64,000 bases of DNA from Clostridia bacterium (GCA_017452945.1 JAFTLD010000003.1:1-64000); one strand, 5' to 3'; positions 36,374 through 45,351 are shown, counted from the first letter of the stretch. Translations and numbers: made by a program. The notes: a model not told the origin generated them from the sequence alone.

Positions 36374-36994
36374 TCATTCTCCGACATAAATATCCCCATC
36401 GGTGCAATGCACGACCTTGATGGCAGAGCCTGCATACCACGGGTAATCCGGCTCTCCGTCTTTTTCAAGAGCATTCCACTCATCCATCGTACCCATATAG
36501 GTGATCTCGGTCAAGGATGTACAACCGCTGAACACACCGTATGAGAAATACGTCAGGCTGTTGGGCAAGGTTACCTCCTTCAGCGCCGTACAACCGGCAA
36601 AGGCAGCGGGGCCAATCTCCTTCACACCATGCTCCACAATCACCTTTTCCAAAGCAGTACACTCCGCAAAAGCCCAATAGTCGATCACCTTGATCGATCC
36701 CGGAATCTCTGCGACAACCAGCTCGAATGAATATTGAAAGCCTTCCGCCATGATATAATTCACGGGCAGACCGTCCCGCTCCTCGGGAATCCACAAACGA
36801 TACGCCTCCTGATCCTTGTGCTGAGTCCCCCGACTTACGTATATGGAGTCCTGGCGGTGATACAGCGACAGCGGATACACAGGCAGCTCCGAAAAACGCA
36901 GATCCATATCGGGATACAAAGCCTTGCGCAGCGCCAAGAACAAATAATACCGTAATAAGACGCAGAGTTGACAAAATTGTGGATAATTTTTCAA
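36374..36994 (-). pseudogene. leucine-rich-repeat (BspA-like) remnant
   Basis: From about residue 70 to the end this 206-residue frame encodes two to three LRR_5/BspA-type repeats (IDYWAFAECTALEKVIVEHGVKEIG is repeat one; AAFAGCTALKEV and GVFSGCTSLTEI follow), ending in a short non-repeat tail. Proteins of this type are normally secreted, but here there is no signal peptide, the upstream part looks non-coding, the only upstream start is TTG without a ribosome site, and no promoter is seen after the terminator at 37034. It is probably the 3' part of a decayed surface-protein gene. An intact small gene starting at an internal ATG cannot be excluded. Confidence 0.55.
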
Positions 36995-37028
36995 CTTTTT
37001 CGCGGGAGGCCTCTTGTATTGTAGGTTG

Positions 37029-37084
37029 AAAAAGCCCCTGTGTCAAGATTCTTCGCTGCGCTCAAGAATGACAGACACAGGGGC
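37029..37084 (-). terminator. nested-palindrome terminator
   Basis: Outer arms GCCCCTGTGTC (37034-37044) and GACACAGGGGC (37074-37084) enclose a second inverted repeat ATTCTT..AAGAAT around CGCTGCGCTC. Read on the minus strand the stem is followed by TTTTTC, fitting an intrinsic terminator. The inner sequence resembles a dispersed intergenic repeat seen in many bacteria. Confidence 0.7.
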
Positions 37085-37141
37085 GCTGCGGGGCCGGAGT
37101 CGTTATGATTCTATAGACGGAAATTTTGCCCGTCGCAACAC

Positions 37142-37165
37142 AAAAAGGGGCTTGCGCCCCTTTTT
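37142..37165. terminator. terminator of spoIVA
   Basis: AAAAAGGGG and CCCCTTTTT form a compact stem with T runs on both strands, two bases beyond the spoIVA stop codon. Confidence 0.9.
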
Positions 37166-37167
37166 CA

Positions 37168-38646
37168 TTACAAAATAATGCAAATCAACCCGTTACTGCC
37201 CTCGTTGATGATCTTTTCGAGTGTATCCCCGATCTTGGCGCGAGATGCCTCGGGCATGTGCGCAAGCTTTGCGTGCAAGCCCTCGTTGACCAATTCGTAC
37301 AGGCTCTTGCCAAACATATTGGATTCCCAGATCTTTTTGGGATCCTCCTCAAACTCGCGCAGCATGTACTTGACAAGATCCTCGGATTGCTGCTCGCTGC
37401 CCACCATGGGGCTGACCTCGGCTGAGATATTTGCGCGGATCATGTGGATCGATTGCGCCCCCGCACGCAGCTTGACGCCATAACCGCCCGCCTGCTTGAC
37501 AATGCGCGGCTCCTCCAAGGTCATATCCTCAATATCGGGCATGACGATGCCGTAACCCTTCTGCTCGGCATCACGTAAGGCTCCCTCGATCTTGTTGTAT
37601 TCCTGTTGCACAACGGCAAGGCGGCGCAACAGCGAGATCAGCTCCTGCTCACCTTCGATCTCAAAGCCGGTCAGCTCGCTGATGACCTGATAGTACAGCC
37701 CATCAATGGGAGAGAGCGATATTTTTACCTTGCCCGTACCAAGATCGATGGTGTTGATCTCGGCAGACTTGATATATTCGTTTTCGCCAAGGTCGGCAAA
37801 GGCGTCCTTGACATCCCCGATTTTTTCCACGCGGTCTGCGCACTTACGAATCGAAGACAAAAGCGAACGGCGAATGGGATGCTCGGCATCCAAGGCACGC
37901 GTCCATTCGGGCAGATGCAGCGCAATCTCGGCAACCGGGAATTCATGCAGCACAAGCTCCAGAATATGGCGGATATCCTCGGCATCCAGCTCAAGGCACG
38001 ACACAAGCGCAACGGGAACACCGTATTTTTTCTCCAGCTCAAAAGCAAGCTCCATAGCGCTCTCGGAGGTGGGATTGACCGAATTGAGGATCATGGCGAA
38101 CGGCTTGCCAAGTGCTTTGAGCTCTCCGACGATGCGCTCCTCTGCCTCAACGTAGCTCTGCCGTGAAATATCACCGATACTGCCGTCGGTTGTGATCAGC
38201 ATACCGATCGTTGCATGCTCGGTAATGACCTTATGCGTACCCATCTCAGCCGCTTCGACAAACGGCATGGGCTCTTCCTGCCAGGGCGTGCGCACCATAC
38301 GGGGCTGCCCGTTTTCGATGGTGCCGAGTGCTTCGGGCACGATATAGCCCACGCAGTCGATCATTTTCACGCGCAGCGAGGCGCAATCGTCGATTTGAAT
38401 GGGAACAGCTTCATCCGGAATGAATTTGGGCTCGGTAGTCATGACCGTTTTGCCCGCAGCCGACTGCGGCATTTCGTCACGCGCACGCTCGCGCGAGTAG
38501 CCCTCACCGATATTGGGCAGCACGAGGGCTTCCATAAAGCGCTTAATAAAGGTGGATTTTCCGGTACGTACGGGGCCAACGACCCCGATATAGACATCAC
38601 CGCCCGTACGCTCGGCAATATCTTGATAAATGGAATGTTCAGGCAT
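37168..38646 (-). CDS. spoIVA: stage IV sporulation protein A
   Basis: SpoIVA is the ATPase that polymerises into the basement layer of the spore coat around the forespore. The 492-residue length matches the family. The N-terminal P-loop GPVRTGKST lies at 24-32, followed by GEGYSRERARDEMPQS; the sequence stays recognisable to the C-terminal GSNGLICIIL, which serves for membrane attachment via SpoVM. A GGGGAGG site precedes the ATG. A CATAAATT box about 30 bases upstream of the site resembles a sigma-E -10 element, but the -35 is unconvincing. Presence of this gene implies a spore-forming lineage. No other sporulation gene is adjacent, as is common for spoIVA. Confidence 0.97.
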   Translation of the reverse strand: MPEHSIYQDIAERTGGDVYIGVVGPVRTGKSTFIKRFMEALVLPNIGEGYSRERARDEMPQSAAGKTVMTTEPKFIPDEAVPIQIDDCASLRVKMIDCVGYIVPEALGTIENGQPRMVRTPWQEEPMPFVEAAEMGTHKVITEHATIGMLITTDGSIGDISRQSYVEAEERIVGELKALGKPFAMILNSVNPTSESAMELAFELEKKYGVPVALVSCLELDAEDIRHILELVLHEFPVAEIALHLPEWTRALDAEHPIRRSLLSSIRKCADRVEKIGDVKDAFADLGENEYIKSAEINTIDLGTGKVKISLSPIDGLYYQVISELTGFEIEGEQELISLLRRLAVVQQEYNKIEGALRDAEQKGYGIVMPDIEDMTLEEPRIVKQAGGYGVKLRAGAQSIHMIRANISAEVSPMVGSEQQSEDLVKYMLREFEEDPKKIWESNMFGKSLYELVNEGLHAKLAHMPEASRAKIGDTLEKIINEGSNGLICIIL

Positions 38647-39180
38647 AAAACGTCCTCCCCTGTTTTGTTTCGCTACAATTTATGAAGGAGAGGGCAAAGT
38701 TAGAACAAGGAATGGGAAATTGCTTGACTTTTACAGGGAGGACGAGTTTTCTCGGATGAGAGTTTTGATCAAACTTTTCCAAAAGTTTGCGCAGGTCGAG
38801 GGCGCGAAGCCCTCGTCGCCTCCGCAGAGGCGAAACTTTTTTTACGCCGTTTGATTTCGCGAAGCGAAATATGTTCTTCTTTTGCGGCTACTTGCCCAAA
38901 AAGAACGGAGAGAAATTCCTCAATGTCAGCCGTCCTGATTCATCGCTCGCTTTCTTCTTTGACACCGCTGGCGCAAAGAAGAAAGCTTGGCAAAGAAGAA
39001 ACGCCGAGAACATTTCGCCTCTGCGGAGGCGACTTGGGGCTCTGCCCCAAGCCCCCGCGACCTTTTTGAAAAAAGGTCGATCAAAAACTTTCATCCTGTG
39101 GGGGTAAACCGTTTGGGTGAATGTGGCGAAAGCTCCAAACAAATAAGGTCGTCCGTGTGGGCGACTTTTTTTGAAAATTT
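38647..39180. repeat. 600-base intergenic region with inverted composite repeat
   Basis: No credible gene lies between spoIVA and the ECF promoter. Two copies of an about 79-base element face each other: left 38759-38837 and right 39013-39091. The 20 bases at 38816-38835 are the exact reverse complement of 39013-39032, and both copies contain, in the same order, TTTTGATC, a (T)nCAAAA(A)GT-type hairpin, a GC-rich hairpin (GAGGGC..GCCCTC in one, GGGGC..GCCCC in the other) and the shared block. About 175 bases with GAAGAA-rich segments separate them. Apparent short frames here have no ribosome sites. Confidence 0.75.
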
Positions 39181-39190
39181 TTCTTTTTTG

Positions 39191-39219
39191 TGTAACCAAC
39201 CCCTGTCAAATTCCGTCTT
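39191..39219 (+). promoter_or_regulatory. ECF-type autoregulatory promoter
   Basis: TGTAACC (39191-39197), a 16-base spacer and CGTCTT (39214-39219) match the -35/-10 pattern of ECF sigma promoters (xAACC / CGTC). It stands about 45 bases before the sigma-factor gene, suggesting that the factor drives its own transcription. Confidence 0.75.
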
Positions 39220-39263
39220 TACAGGTGAAGGACAAAATTCACAGTCACAAGGAGGTGCTACGC

Positions 39264-39815
39264 GTGGACGACAAAACAATCGTTGCCCTGTACTGGGAGC
39301 GCTCTGAAGCAGCGATTGAACACTCGCAGCAAAAATACGGCAAATACTGTTACCGTATCGCCGACAATATCCTGCATAACCACGAGGATGACGAGGAATG
39401 CGTCAACGACACCTGGGTGCGCGCATGGAATGCCATGCCTCCCGAGCGTCCGACGCTCCTGCAGGCTTTCCTTGGCAAGATCACGCGCAATCTGGCACTT
39501 GACCGCTATACGCACGACCGTGCCATCAAGCGCGGTGCGGAAATTGACGACGTGGCAGAAGAATTCTGGCAATGCGTGCCAAGTGACGAGCCGTCCATTG
39601 CGGATCAGTCCGCGCTGCACGCTGCCATCAACGACTTTCTTTCCACGTTGCCGGGACGCACGCGCATCGTGTTTTTGCAACGCTATTGGTACATGTGCGG
39701 CATCGAGCAGATCGCTGCCGAAACAGGCCTCTCCCCTGCCAACGTCAAGGTCATATTGCACCGCACGCGCAGGTCCTTCAAAGAATACCTGGAGAAAGAG
39801 GAGTTTGATATATGA
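39264..39815 (+). CDS. ECF RNA polymerase sigma factor
   Basis: A 183-residue sigma-70 family protein. Region 2 contains HEDDEECVNDTWVRAWNA (core binding and -10 recognition) near residues 37-54, and region 4 contains LPGRTRIVFLQRYW and a helix-turn-helix IAAETGLSPANVKVILHR near 147-165. There is no region 3. The start is taken as GTG at 39264, eight bases after GGAGG; the frame is open further upstream but runs through the promoter. The ATGA overlap with the next gene, a membrane beta-propeller protein, indicates a sigma factor with a coupled membrane partner. Confidence 0.93.
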   Translation: MDDKTIVALYWERSEAAIEHSQQKYGKYCYRIADNILHNHEDDEECVNDTWVRAWNAMPPERPTLLQAFLGKITRNLALDRYTHDRAIKRGAEIDDVAEEFWQCVPSDEPSIADQSALHAAINDFLSTLPGRTRIVFLQRYWYMCGIEQIAAETGLSPANVKVILHRTRRSFKEYLEKEEFDI

Positions 39816-41749
39816 AAAAGAAACAATGGCTCAGATCCTTAAACGGTGTGGACGACCAATACGTCGTCGAGGCCGCACCCTCGGGAACTGCGCGCAAGCG
39901 CTCGGGCAAAACCCTCCGCATGATCAGCATTCTGGCCGCCTGCATGACCTTCGTGCTGCTCATTGGCACGCTTGCGCTCTTTATCCCCTATCCAAGCAAC
40001 CCGCCCAGCGTTGCGGCTTACGCAGGCAGCGACTACTACGGCATCATTCAAAAGCTCAACGACTTCAACTTTGATCCACCCGAATACAAAAACACCTTCG
40101 AGCTGCTTCTGAGCATTCCCGATATGTTTGTCAAATTTGAGGCAGACGGCATGGCCCCCGGCGCTGCGGAAGAGATCGAAGATGCGGGCAACGGAAATTA
40201 CCAAGAGGTCACGGACAACCAGGTCGCGGGCGTGATCGAGGCCGACCTGATCAAGCGCAGCGACACACACATCTACTATATAGCAGACAGCCAACTGTTT
40301 ATCTACAGCATTGAGGGAGAGGACAGTAAACTGCAGGGCGGCTACAATCTTTTGCAGTACGGCATAGACGCCTTTTACGCAGATGAATTTTTCCTCTCGT
40401 CCGACTGCCGCACGCTGACCGCTATCTGCCACTATATGGAAAAGACAAGCAAAAATTACGTGAACATGACAAGGATCGTCACGTTGGACGTCAGCGATCC
40501 CACCGCTGTCAAGGAGATTTCCCACGTGGACGTTTCGGGACAGTATCTCTCCTCGCGTCTGACCGCGCACGGACTTTTGCTCATGACCACCATGCGCTGC
40601 CATAACGCAGACTTTGACGATGAGCGCACCTTTGTGCCGCAGGTAAAGACCGTCGACGGCTCGCAAAGCATCGCCCCCGAGGACATCGTTTGTCCCGATG
40701 CGCTCAGCAATGCATCCTACACCGTCATGCTCATGATGGACGCCACGGGACAGACCGTGATCGACAGCGCGGCATTCCTTTCCTATGCCGAGGACGTTTA
40801 CGTGTCCGCCGATGCTATCTACGCCTCCAGAAGCTACCCTGTATACGGTGCCGTTGAAAACGGTCTGCAGCACTACTCCACGCTCAGCGAGATCAGCTGC
40901 ATGGGTTATGGCGCACAGGGCTTTGAGCAGCGCGGCTCGGCCACGATAGAGGGCTACGTGCTGGATCAGTACAGCATGGATCAGTTTGAAAACACCCTGC
41001 GCGTTGTCACCACCACGCAATCAAGCACCAAGCGAGTAAACACCTTCTACGGAAATTATGAAATTGACATCATGCCCGCACGAGGCGGCAACACAAGCGC
41101 AAACCTGTACGTCATTGACCTTGATACCATGCAGGTAATCGCATTGGTCGAGCAGTTTGCTCCCGTGGGCGAAACGGTACGCTCGGCACGCTTCGAGGGT
41201 AACACGGCATACGTTTGTACCGCCATCCAGCAAACCGACCCCGTCTTCTTCTTTGACCTTTCCGACCTTGACAATATCACGGTCAAGGAAACCGGCACCA
41301 TCGAGGGCTTTTCAACCAGCTTGATCGACTTTGGCGACGGTTACCTCTTAGGCATCGGTCGCGGAGGCAACGGCAACGAGCTCAAGCTTGAGATCTACAC
41401 CGAGGGCGAGGAAAAGGTGGAATCCTATTGCGTATTCGAGCGCCTCTACACCGACTACTCCCCCGAATACAAGAGCTATTATATCGATCGCGAAAACGGC
41501 ATTGTAGGCCTTGGCATCTACACATGGGATAAGATCCAGTTTGAGGAGCATCACGCATACACCTACGAAAATTTCCACTATGCGTATATCGTGCTGTACT
41601 TTGACGGGCAGAGCATCCGCGAGGTGCTGCATATCGAGTACCCCGGCTCAAAAGGCAATCTGCCCGGCATGCGCGGCGTGTATATCGACGGCTACTACTA
41701 CGTGCTCAACGGTGAACGTTTTGACGTACTGCCGCTGGCGGTTGAATAA
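39812..41749 (+). CDS. membrane-anchored beta-propeller protein, likely sigma-factor partner
   Basis: A 645-residue protein with a basic 35-residue cytoplasmic N-terminus, one membrane helix (about 36-60) and a large extracytoplasmic region matching the Beta_propel family (PF09826). The hallmark VTDNQVAGVIEADLIKRSD, shown in part here as NQVAGVIEADLIKR, lies near residue 135, followed by IYYI and repeated propeller blades. In similar loci such proteins accompany ECF sigma factors and may act as sensor or anti-sigma factor; the short cytoplasmic tail would contact the sigma factor. The gene is translationally coupled to the sigma gene and closed by a terminator. Confidence 0.85.
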   Translation: MKKKQWLRSLNGVDDQYVVEAAPSGTARKRSGKTLRMISILAACMTFVLLIGTLALFIPYPSNPPSVAAYAGSDYYGIIQKLNDFNFDPPEYKNTFELLLSIPDMFVKFEADGMAPGAAEEIEDAGNGNYQEVTDNQVAGVIEADLIKRSDTHIYYIADSQLFIYSIEGEDSKLQGGYNLLQYGIDAFYADEFFLSSDCRTLTAICHYMEKTSKNYVNMTRIVTLDVSDPTAVKEISHVDVSGQYLSSRLTAHGLLLMTTMRCHNADFDDERTFVPQVKTVDGSQSIAPEDIVCPDALSNASYTVMLMMDATGQTVIDSAAFLSYAEDVYVSADAIYASRSYPVYGAVENGLQHYSTLSEISCMGYGAQGFEQRGSATIEGYVLDQYSMDQFENTLRVVTTTQSSTKRVNTFYGNYEIDIMPARGGNTSANLYVIDLDTMQVIALVEQFAPVGETVRSARFEGNTAYVCTAIQQTDPVFFFDLSDLDNITVKETGTIEGFSTSLIDFGDGYLLGIGRGGNGNELKLEIYTEGEEKVESYCVFERLYTDYSPEYKSYYIDRENGIVGLGIYTWDKIQFEEHHAYTYENFHYAYIVLYFDGQSIREVLHIEYPGSKGNLPGMRGVYIDGYYYVLNGERFDVLPLAVE

Positions 41750-41755
41750 AAATTC

Positions 41756-41790
41756 AGAGACCAAATCACCCGTGATTTGGTCTCTTCTTA
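41756..41790 (+). terminator. terminator of the sigma/beta-propeller operon
   Basis: AGAGACCAAATCAC pairs with GATTTGGTCTCT, followed by TCTTATT. The stem is strong and the T run moderate. Confidence 0.85.
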
Positions 41791-41819
41791 TTGCACTTTT
41801 GCAATCTGTATGGTATAAT
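41791..41819 (+). promoter_or_regulatory. promoter of the GH38 gene
   Basis: TTGCAC at 41791-41796, 17 bases, TATAAT at 41814-41819, directly after the preceding terminator. Confidence 0.83.
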
Positions 41820-41847
41820 GAATCATCAACTCTGCCCGGAGGTACGC

Positions 41848-44211
41848 ATGAAAAAGCTTTATCTGATCGCAAACGCACACATAGACCCCGTTTGGCTGTG
41901 GCACTGGCAGGATGGGTATTCCGAGGTGCTTGCCACGTTTCGCTCGGTGCTCGACCGCATGAAGGAATTTCCCGACTATAAATTCACCTCGGCTTGTGCG
42001 GTCTACTATATGTGGGTGGAGCAGACTGATCCCGAAATGTTTCGCGAAATTCAGGCACGCGTGGCCGAGGGGCGCTGGAACTTGGTGGGCGGTTGGTATC
42101 TCCAGCCCGACTGCAACATGCCCGCGGGCGAAAGCTTTGCGCGTCATGCGCTGATCTCACAGCGTTATTTTAAGGAAAAATTCGGTGTGACGGCTCGCAC
42201 GGGCTATAACGTGGACTCCTTTGGTCACAACGCTTCCCTGCCCAAGCTTTTGCAGGGCGCAGGCATGTCACGCTACGTGTTCATGCGCCCCATGGAACAC
42301 GAAAAGCATCTTGACTTCGATCATTTCCTCTGGAAAAGCGACGATGGCTCAGAGGTCGTGACGTCGCGCATCCGTCAATACTACGGGCCACCGGATGAAA
42401 TGGCATCGATCGCTGCCATCGACCGCGTTTGTGCCGAGGACGGCATACCGCGCATGGCTTTTTACGGCATTGGAAACCACGGAGGCGGCCCCAGTGCGCG
42501 TCTTCTGGATACACTGAGCACCAACATGCAAGCGCATCAAACCTTTGCATCCGTGGATGACTTTTTTGACGCGCTGGATACGGCCAATCTCCCCACGCAT
42601 ACCACCGAGCTGCAGCACCATGCACGCGGCTGCTATTCGGCCGTCAGTGCAGTCAAGCGCGCCAATCGAGCGGCCGAAGAGAATTTGCTGACTGCCGAGC
42701 GTTTGTGCCTCTTGGCAAACCGTCTGGTCGGTGTTCCCTACCCAAAAACCGAGTTGAGAAAAGCATGGGAGAACGTGCTGTTCAATCAATTCCACGACAT
42801 TCTGGCAGGCTGCTGCATCGAAAGTGCTTACAAGGACGCTATGTATCTGTACGGTGAGGCCATGGCCATCACCGAACGGGCCATCAACAAAGCCATGCAA
42901 GCCGTGGCCATGCACGTGGAAACGGCGCGCGGACATGATCCGGGCGAGCTTTGCAACAAGCATTTTCTGACGTGGGAACACAAGGATCTGGGTACACCGG
43001 TGCTGGTATTTAACCCACACGCCTTCCCCGTTAAGGCTCTTTTGCACCGCCGCGCGGATTGCAAGAGCATGACGGATGAGCAAGGGAAAGAGATTCCCTG
43101 CCAGCAAGTACGAGGCGAGGCCACCAACTGCACGCATGACCTTTACGAAACCGCGTTTATTGCAGAGCTTCCCGCATACGGCTACCGCCTGTACCGCTAC
43201 TTCCCCACCAAAGAGCAAACAACGGCATTCCCCTGCGTCAAGGCTGAGCAGTACGCTTTGGAAAACGAGTGCATCCGCGCAGAATTTGATCCGGGCAGCG
43301 GTGAGCTTTGCCGCCTGACAGATAAAAAAAGCGGCCGCGTGATCTGCAACCGCCCGACAGGCGCCGTATTGTTGGATGAATCCGAATGTGATACGTGGGC
43401 GCACAACAGATTTGACCTTGGCCCGCTTTGCGGACGCTTTGAAGAGCCGAGATTTGAAATACTGGAGCAGGGCGCAGTTTGTGCCGTACTGCGCACAACG
43501 CATCGCTGCGGTGAAAACACGCTGGCAAGAACTTATACGTTGGCTGCCGGAAGTGACCAATTACAAGTAACGGTGGAAGCCCGTGTATGCGAGCCGCACA
43601 GAGCACTCAAGCTGACTTTTCCTGCAGAGAACGAGGTAACATGCGAGATTCCGTTCGGCACCATCACAAGACCGCTTTGCAACGGAGAAGAGCCGTTTGG
43701 CAAGTGGTTTGCGTCAGCAGGGCTCGGCATTGCCAACGAGGGCAAATACGGTTACGATTCCACCCAAACCGAAATACGCATGACGGTGCTTCGCACCGCT
43801 GTGTACGCTGACCATTACGGTGTGCGCGACGGCAGATACCACTACATGGACATGGATACACACACCGCTCAATACATCGTTTTCCCCTACACGACCACTT
43901 CCGATGCGCATAAACGCGCAGCCGTGCTCAACGCACCGCTGCGAAGTGTCAACGCAAGCTTCCACCACGGCAATCTGCCAGAGAGCTTTTGCGGCATTGA
44001 AGGCTCGGAAAACTCCCTGCTGATCAGCGCCATCAAACAGGGCGAGGACGGCAAAAATTTCGTGCTTCGCTGTTGGGAGTCCGAAGGAAAACAGGTTAAC
44101 GGAACCGTGACGCTGCTTGGCAAGCAGATACAAGTTGCGCTTTCTCCCTATTCCGTAAGTACCGTAAACGAAGACGGTAAAAAGCTGGACTTCATGGAGT
44201 GGGAAAAGTAA
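41848..44211 (+). CDS. alpha-mannosidase, GH38 family
   Basis: A 787-residue zinc enzyme. The zinc motif NAHIDPVWLW (His11, Asp13) opens the protein; YNVDSFGHN gives the likely nucleophile Asp123; FNQFHDILAGC near residue 313 closes the catalytic part, followed by the middle helical bundle and C-terminal beta domains (HRCGENTLARTYTL). No signal peptide, so it is cytoplasmic, trimming imported alpha-mannosides such as N-glycan fragments. The start at 41848 follows CGGAGG; a longer frame begins within the promoter. Monocistronic. Confidence 0.95.
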   Translation: MKKLYLIANAHIDPVWLWHWQDGYSEVLATFRSVLDRMKEFPDYKFTSACAVYYMWVEQTDPEMFREIQARVAEGRWNLVGGWYLQPDCNMPAGESFARHALISQRYFKEKFGVTARTGYNVDSFGHNASLPKLLQGAGMSRYVFMRPMEHEKHLDFDHFLWKSDDGSEVVTSRIRQYYGPPDEMASIAAIDRVCAEDGIPRMAFYGIGNHGGGPSARLLDTLSTNMQAHQTFASVDDFFDALDTANLPTHTTELQHHARGCYSAVSAVKRANRAAEENLLTAERLCLLANRLVGVPYPKTELRKAWENVLFNQFHDILAGCCIESAYKDAMYLYGEAMAITERAINKAMQAVAMHVETARGHDPGELCNKHFLTWEHKDLGTPVLVFNPHAFPVKALLHRRADCKSMTDEQGKEIPCQQVRGEATNCTHDLYETAFIAELPAYGYRLYRYFPTKEQTTAFPCVKAEQYALENECIRAEFDPGSGELCRLTDKKSGRVICNRPTGAVLLDESECDTWAHNRFDLGPLCGRFEEPRFEILEQGAVCAVLRTTHRCGENTLARTYTLAAGSDQLQVTVEARVCEPHRALKLTFPAENEVTCEIPFGTITRPLCNGEEPFGKWFASAGLGIANEGKYGYDSTQTEIRMTVLRTAVYADHYGVRDGRYHYMDMDTHTAQYIVFPYTTTSDAHKRAAVLNAPLRSVNASFHHGNLPESFCGIEGSENSLLISAIKQGEDGKNFVLRCWESEGKQVNGTVTLLGKQIQVALSPYSVSTVNEDGKKLDFMEWEK

Positions 44212-44252
44212 GCGCGCAGACTCCCGTTCGGCTAACCGGCGATCAAAACAGA

Positions 44253-44300
44253 AGAGAGAGTACTACGGAAGTAAATATCCGTAAAGCTCTCTCTTTTCTG
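44253..44300 (+). terminator. terminator of the GH38 gene
   Basis: AGAGAGAG (44253-44260) pairs with CTCTCTCT (44287-44294) with an inner TACGGA/TCCGTA stem, followed by TTTCTGCTTTATTT. Confidence 0.75.
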
Positions 44301-44310
44301 CTTTATTTAA

Positions 44311-44442
44311 GTGATATTCTATTCGCCTCTAAAACTCGCGTAGCGAATAACACTTGGACGAAGTCCAAATATCACTACGCAGTAATATCACTCGCCCAAG
44401 GCGAATAGAACTGTCGTGATACTCCGTTAAGAGTATCACGAC
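44311..44442. repeat. second hairpin array with ATATCAC spacers
   Basis: An outer stem TTCTATTCGCC (44317-44327) / GGCGAATAGAA (44400-44410) encloses TTCGC-type, TTGGACGAAGTCCAA and TACGCAGTA mini-hairpins separated by AACAC or ATATCAC (44369 and 44385). The array begins with GTGATAT, the complement of ATATCAC, and is followed by a 12-base perfect stem GTCGTGATACTC/GAGTATCACGAC (44413-44442). The design is the same as at 19009-19152. No gene is present. Confidence 0.72.
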
Positions 44443-44489
44443 AAAGGTGGCATATTTTATTCCGAAAACACACGTCCGTATGGCAAGAG

Positions 44490-45287
44490 TCAATCCTCTT
44501 CCACCGGGTCAAACTCCAACGGGGTGATCTCATCCCCCTCTTCAATCACCTGCTCCGGCTCGGGATCGGGCTCGGGAAGAACCTCATCCGCACCAAAAAT
44601 GGTTTCAAACAAAAGCTCTGCAAACATGCCGTGCATCTCTCTGCAAGGATGATTGATACCGTTTGCCAAAAGCTCGGTCGTATCCATGCCGTTTGCCTGC
44701 ATCTGTTTCCACATGGCGTATCCGTCAGCAACGACTACACCACACTCAAAGGCTACCTGCTTGGCTGCCTCCATATAAGCATCCATTCTGCCGCTGTTCT
44801 GCATACCTGCTGTCACCTCGGCATATACCAAAAACGCATCGATCACGCTGTCGGTCACGTGCGTGTTCAGCATATTGGGCGTCATAAACAGCGTTTCTAT
44901 TCCCTCTTGCTTCAATGCAGTAAAAATTTCACGCAAGGACTGCGTATAAGTCTCAAGCTCACCGTTTACGTCGTTAAGGCCGTAGCACACCACGCAAAGA
45001 TCGGGGCGGTGTGATATAATATCGCGTTGCAATCTCTGCAAGCCGCCTGCAGCCGAGTCGCCCGAAACGCCCGCGTTGATCACGCTGACGGGGATCCAGT
45101 CGTATTTCTGCGCAATCATTAAGCGCAAACGGTTGTGGTACACAGCCGCAAAATCAAAAATGCAACCGCTGCCGCCCTCGATGCACTCGAATGCACCGTG
45201 TGTGACGCTGTCCCCCAAAAACGCAATGATGGGCGTTCCCGAATGGGGATTTTCTCTGCTTTCCAACAATTCCTTGAATTTCATCAT
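44490..45287 (-). CDS. SGNH/GDSL hydrolase
   Basis: A 265-residue protein of the SGNH esterase family. Block I is AFLGDSVTHG with nucleophile Ser27, block II has INAGVSGDSAAGG, and block III is CYGLNDVNGE; the C-terminal NGINHPCREMH provides the His. The last 35 residues are strongly acidic and Pro-rich and lie outside the fold. There is no signal peptide, so it is probably an intracellular esterase or deacetylase for carbohydrate esters; the exact substrate is open. The start may be the ATG at 45287 or the adjacent one at 45284; the ribosome site is weak. Confidence 0.87.
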   Translation of the reverse strand: MMKFKELLESRENPHSGTPIIAFLGDSVTHGAFECIEGGSGCIFDFAAVYHNRLRLMIAQKYDWIPVSVINAGVSGDSAAGGLQRLQRDIISHRPDLCVVCYGLNDVNGELETYTQSLREIFTALKQEGIETLFMTPNMLNTHVTDSVIDAFLVYAEVTAGMQNSGRMDAYMEAAKQVAFECGVVVADGYAMWKQMQANGMDTTELLANGINHPCREMHGMFAELLFETIFGADEVLPEPDPEPEQVIEEGDEITPLEFDPVEED

Positions 45288-45321
45288 CCTATATTTTCAT
45301 CTCCCATAGCTTTCTTGCTTG

Positions 45322-45351
45322 ATTTTACCACATCACGACCGCTTTTGTCAA
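45322..45351 (-). promoter_or_regulatory. promoter of the SGNH gene
   Basis: TTGACA (complement of 45346-45351), 18 bases, TAAAAT (complement of 45322-45327). It is back to back with the promoter at 45382. Confidence 0.75.

Noticed and set aside
36480..37046. 188-residue open frame overlapping the LRR fragment
   Set aside because: Only the other frame encodes recognisable LRR units; this frame passes through a terminator hairpin.
38787..39310. several short open frames before the ECF sigma gene
   Set aside because: They run through the inverted composite repeat and the ECF promoter, lack ribosome sites, and have low-complexity products.
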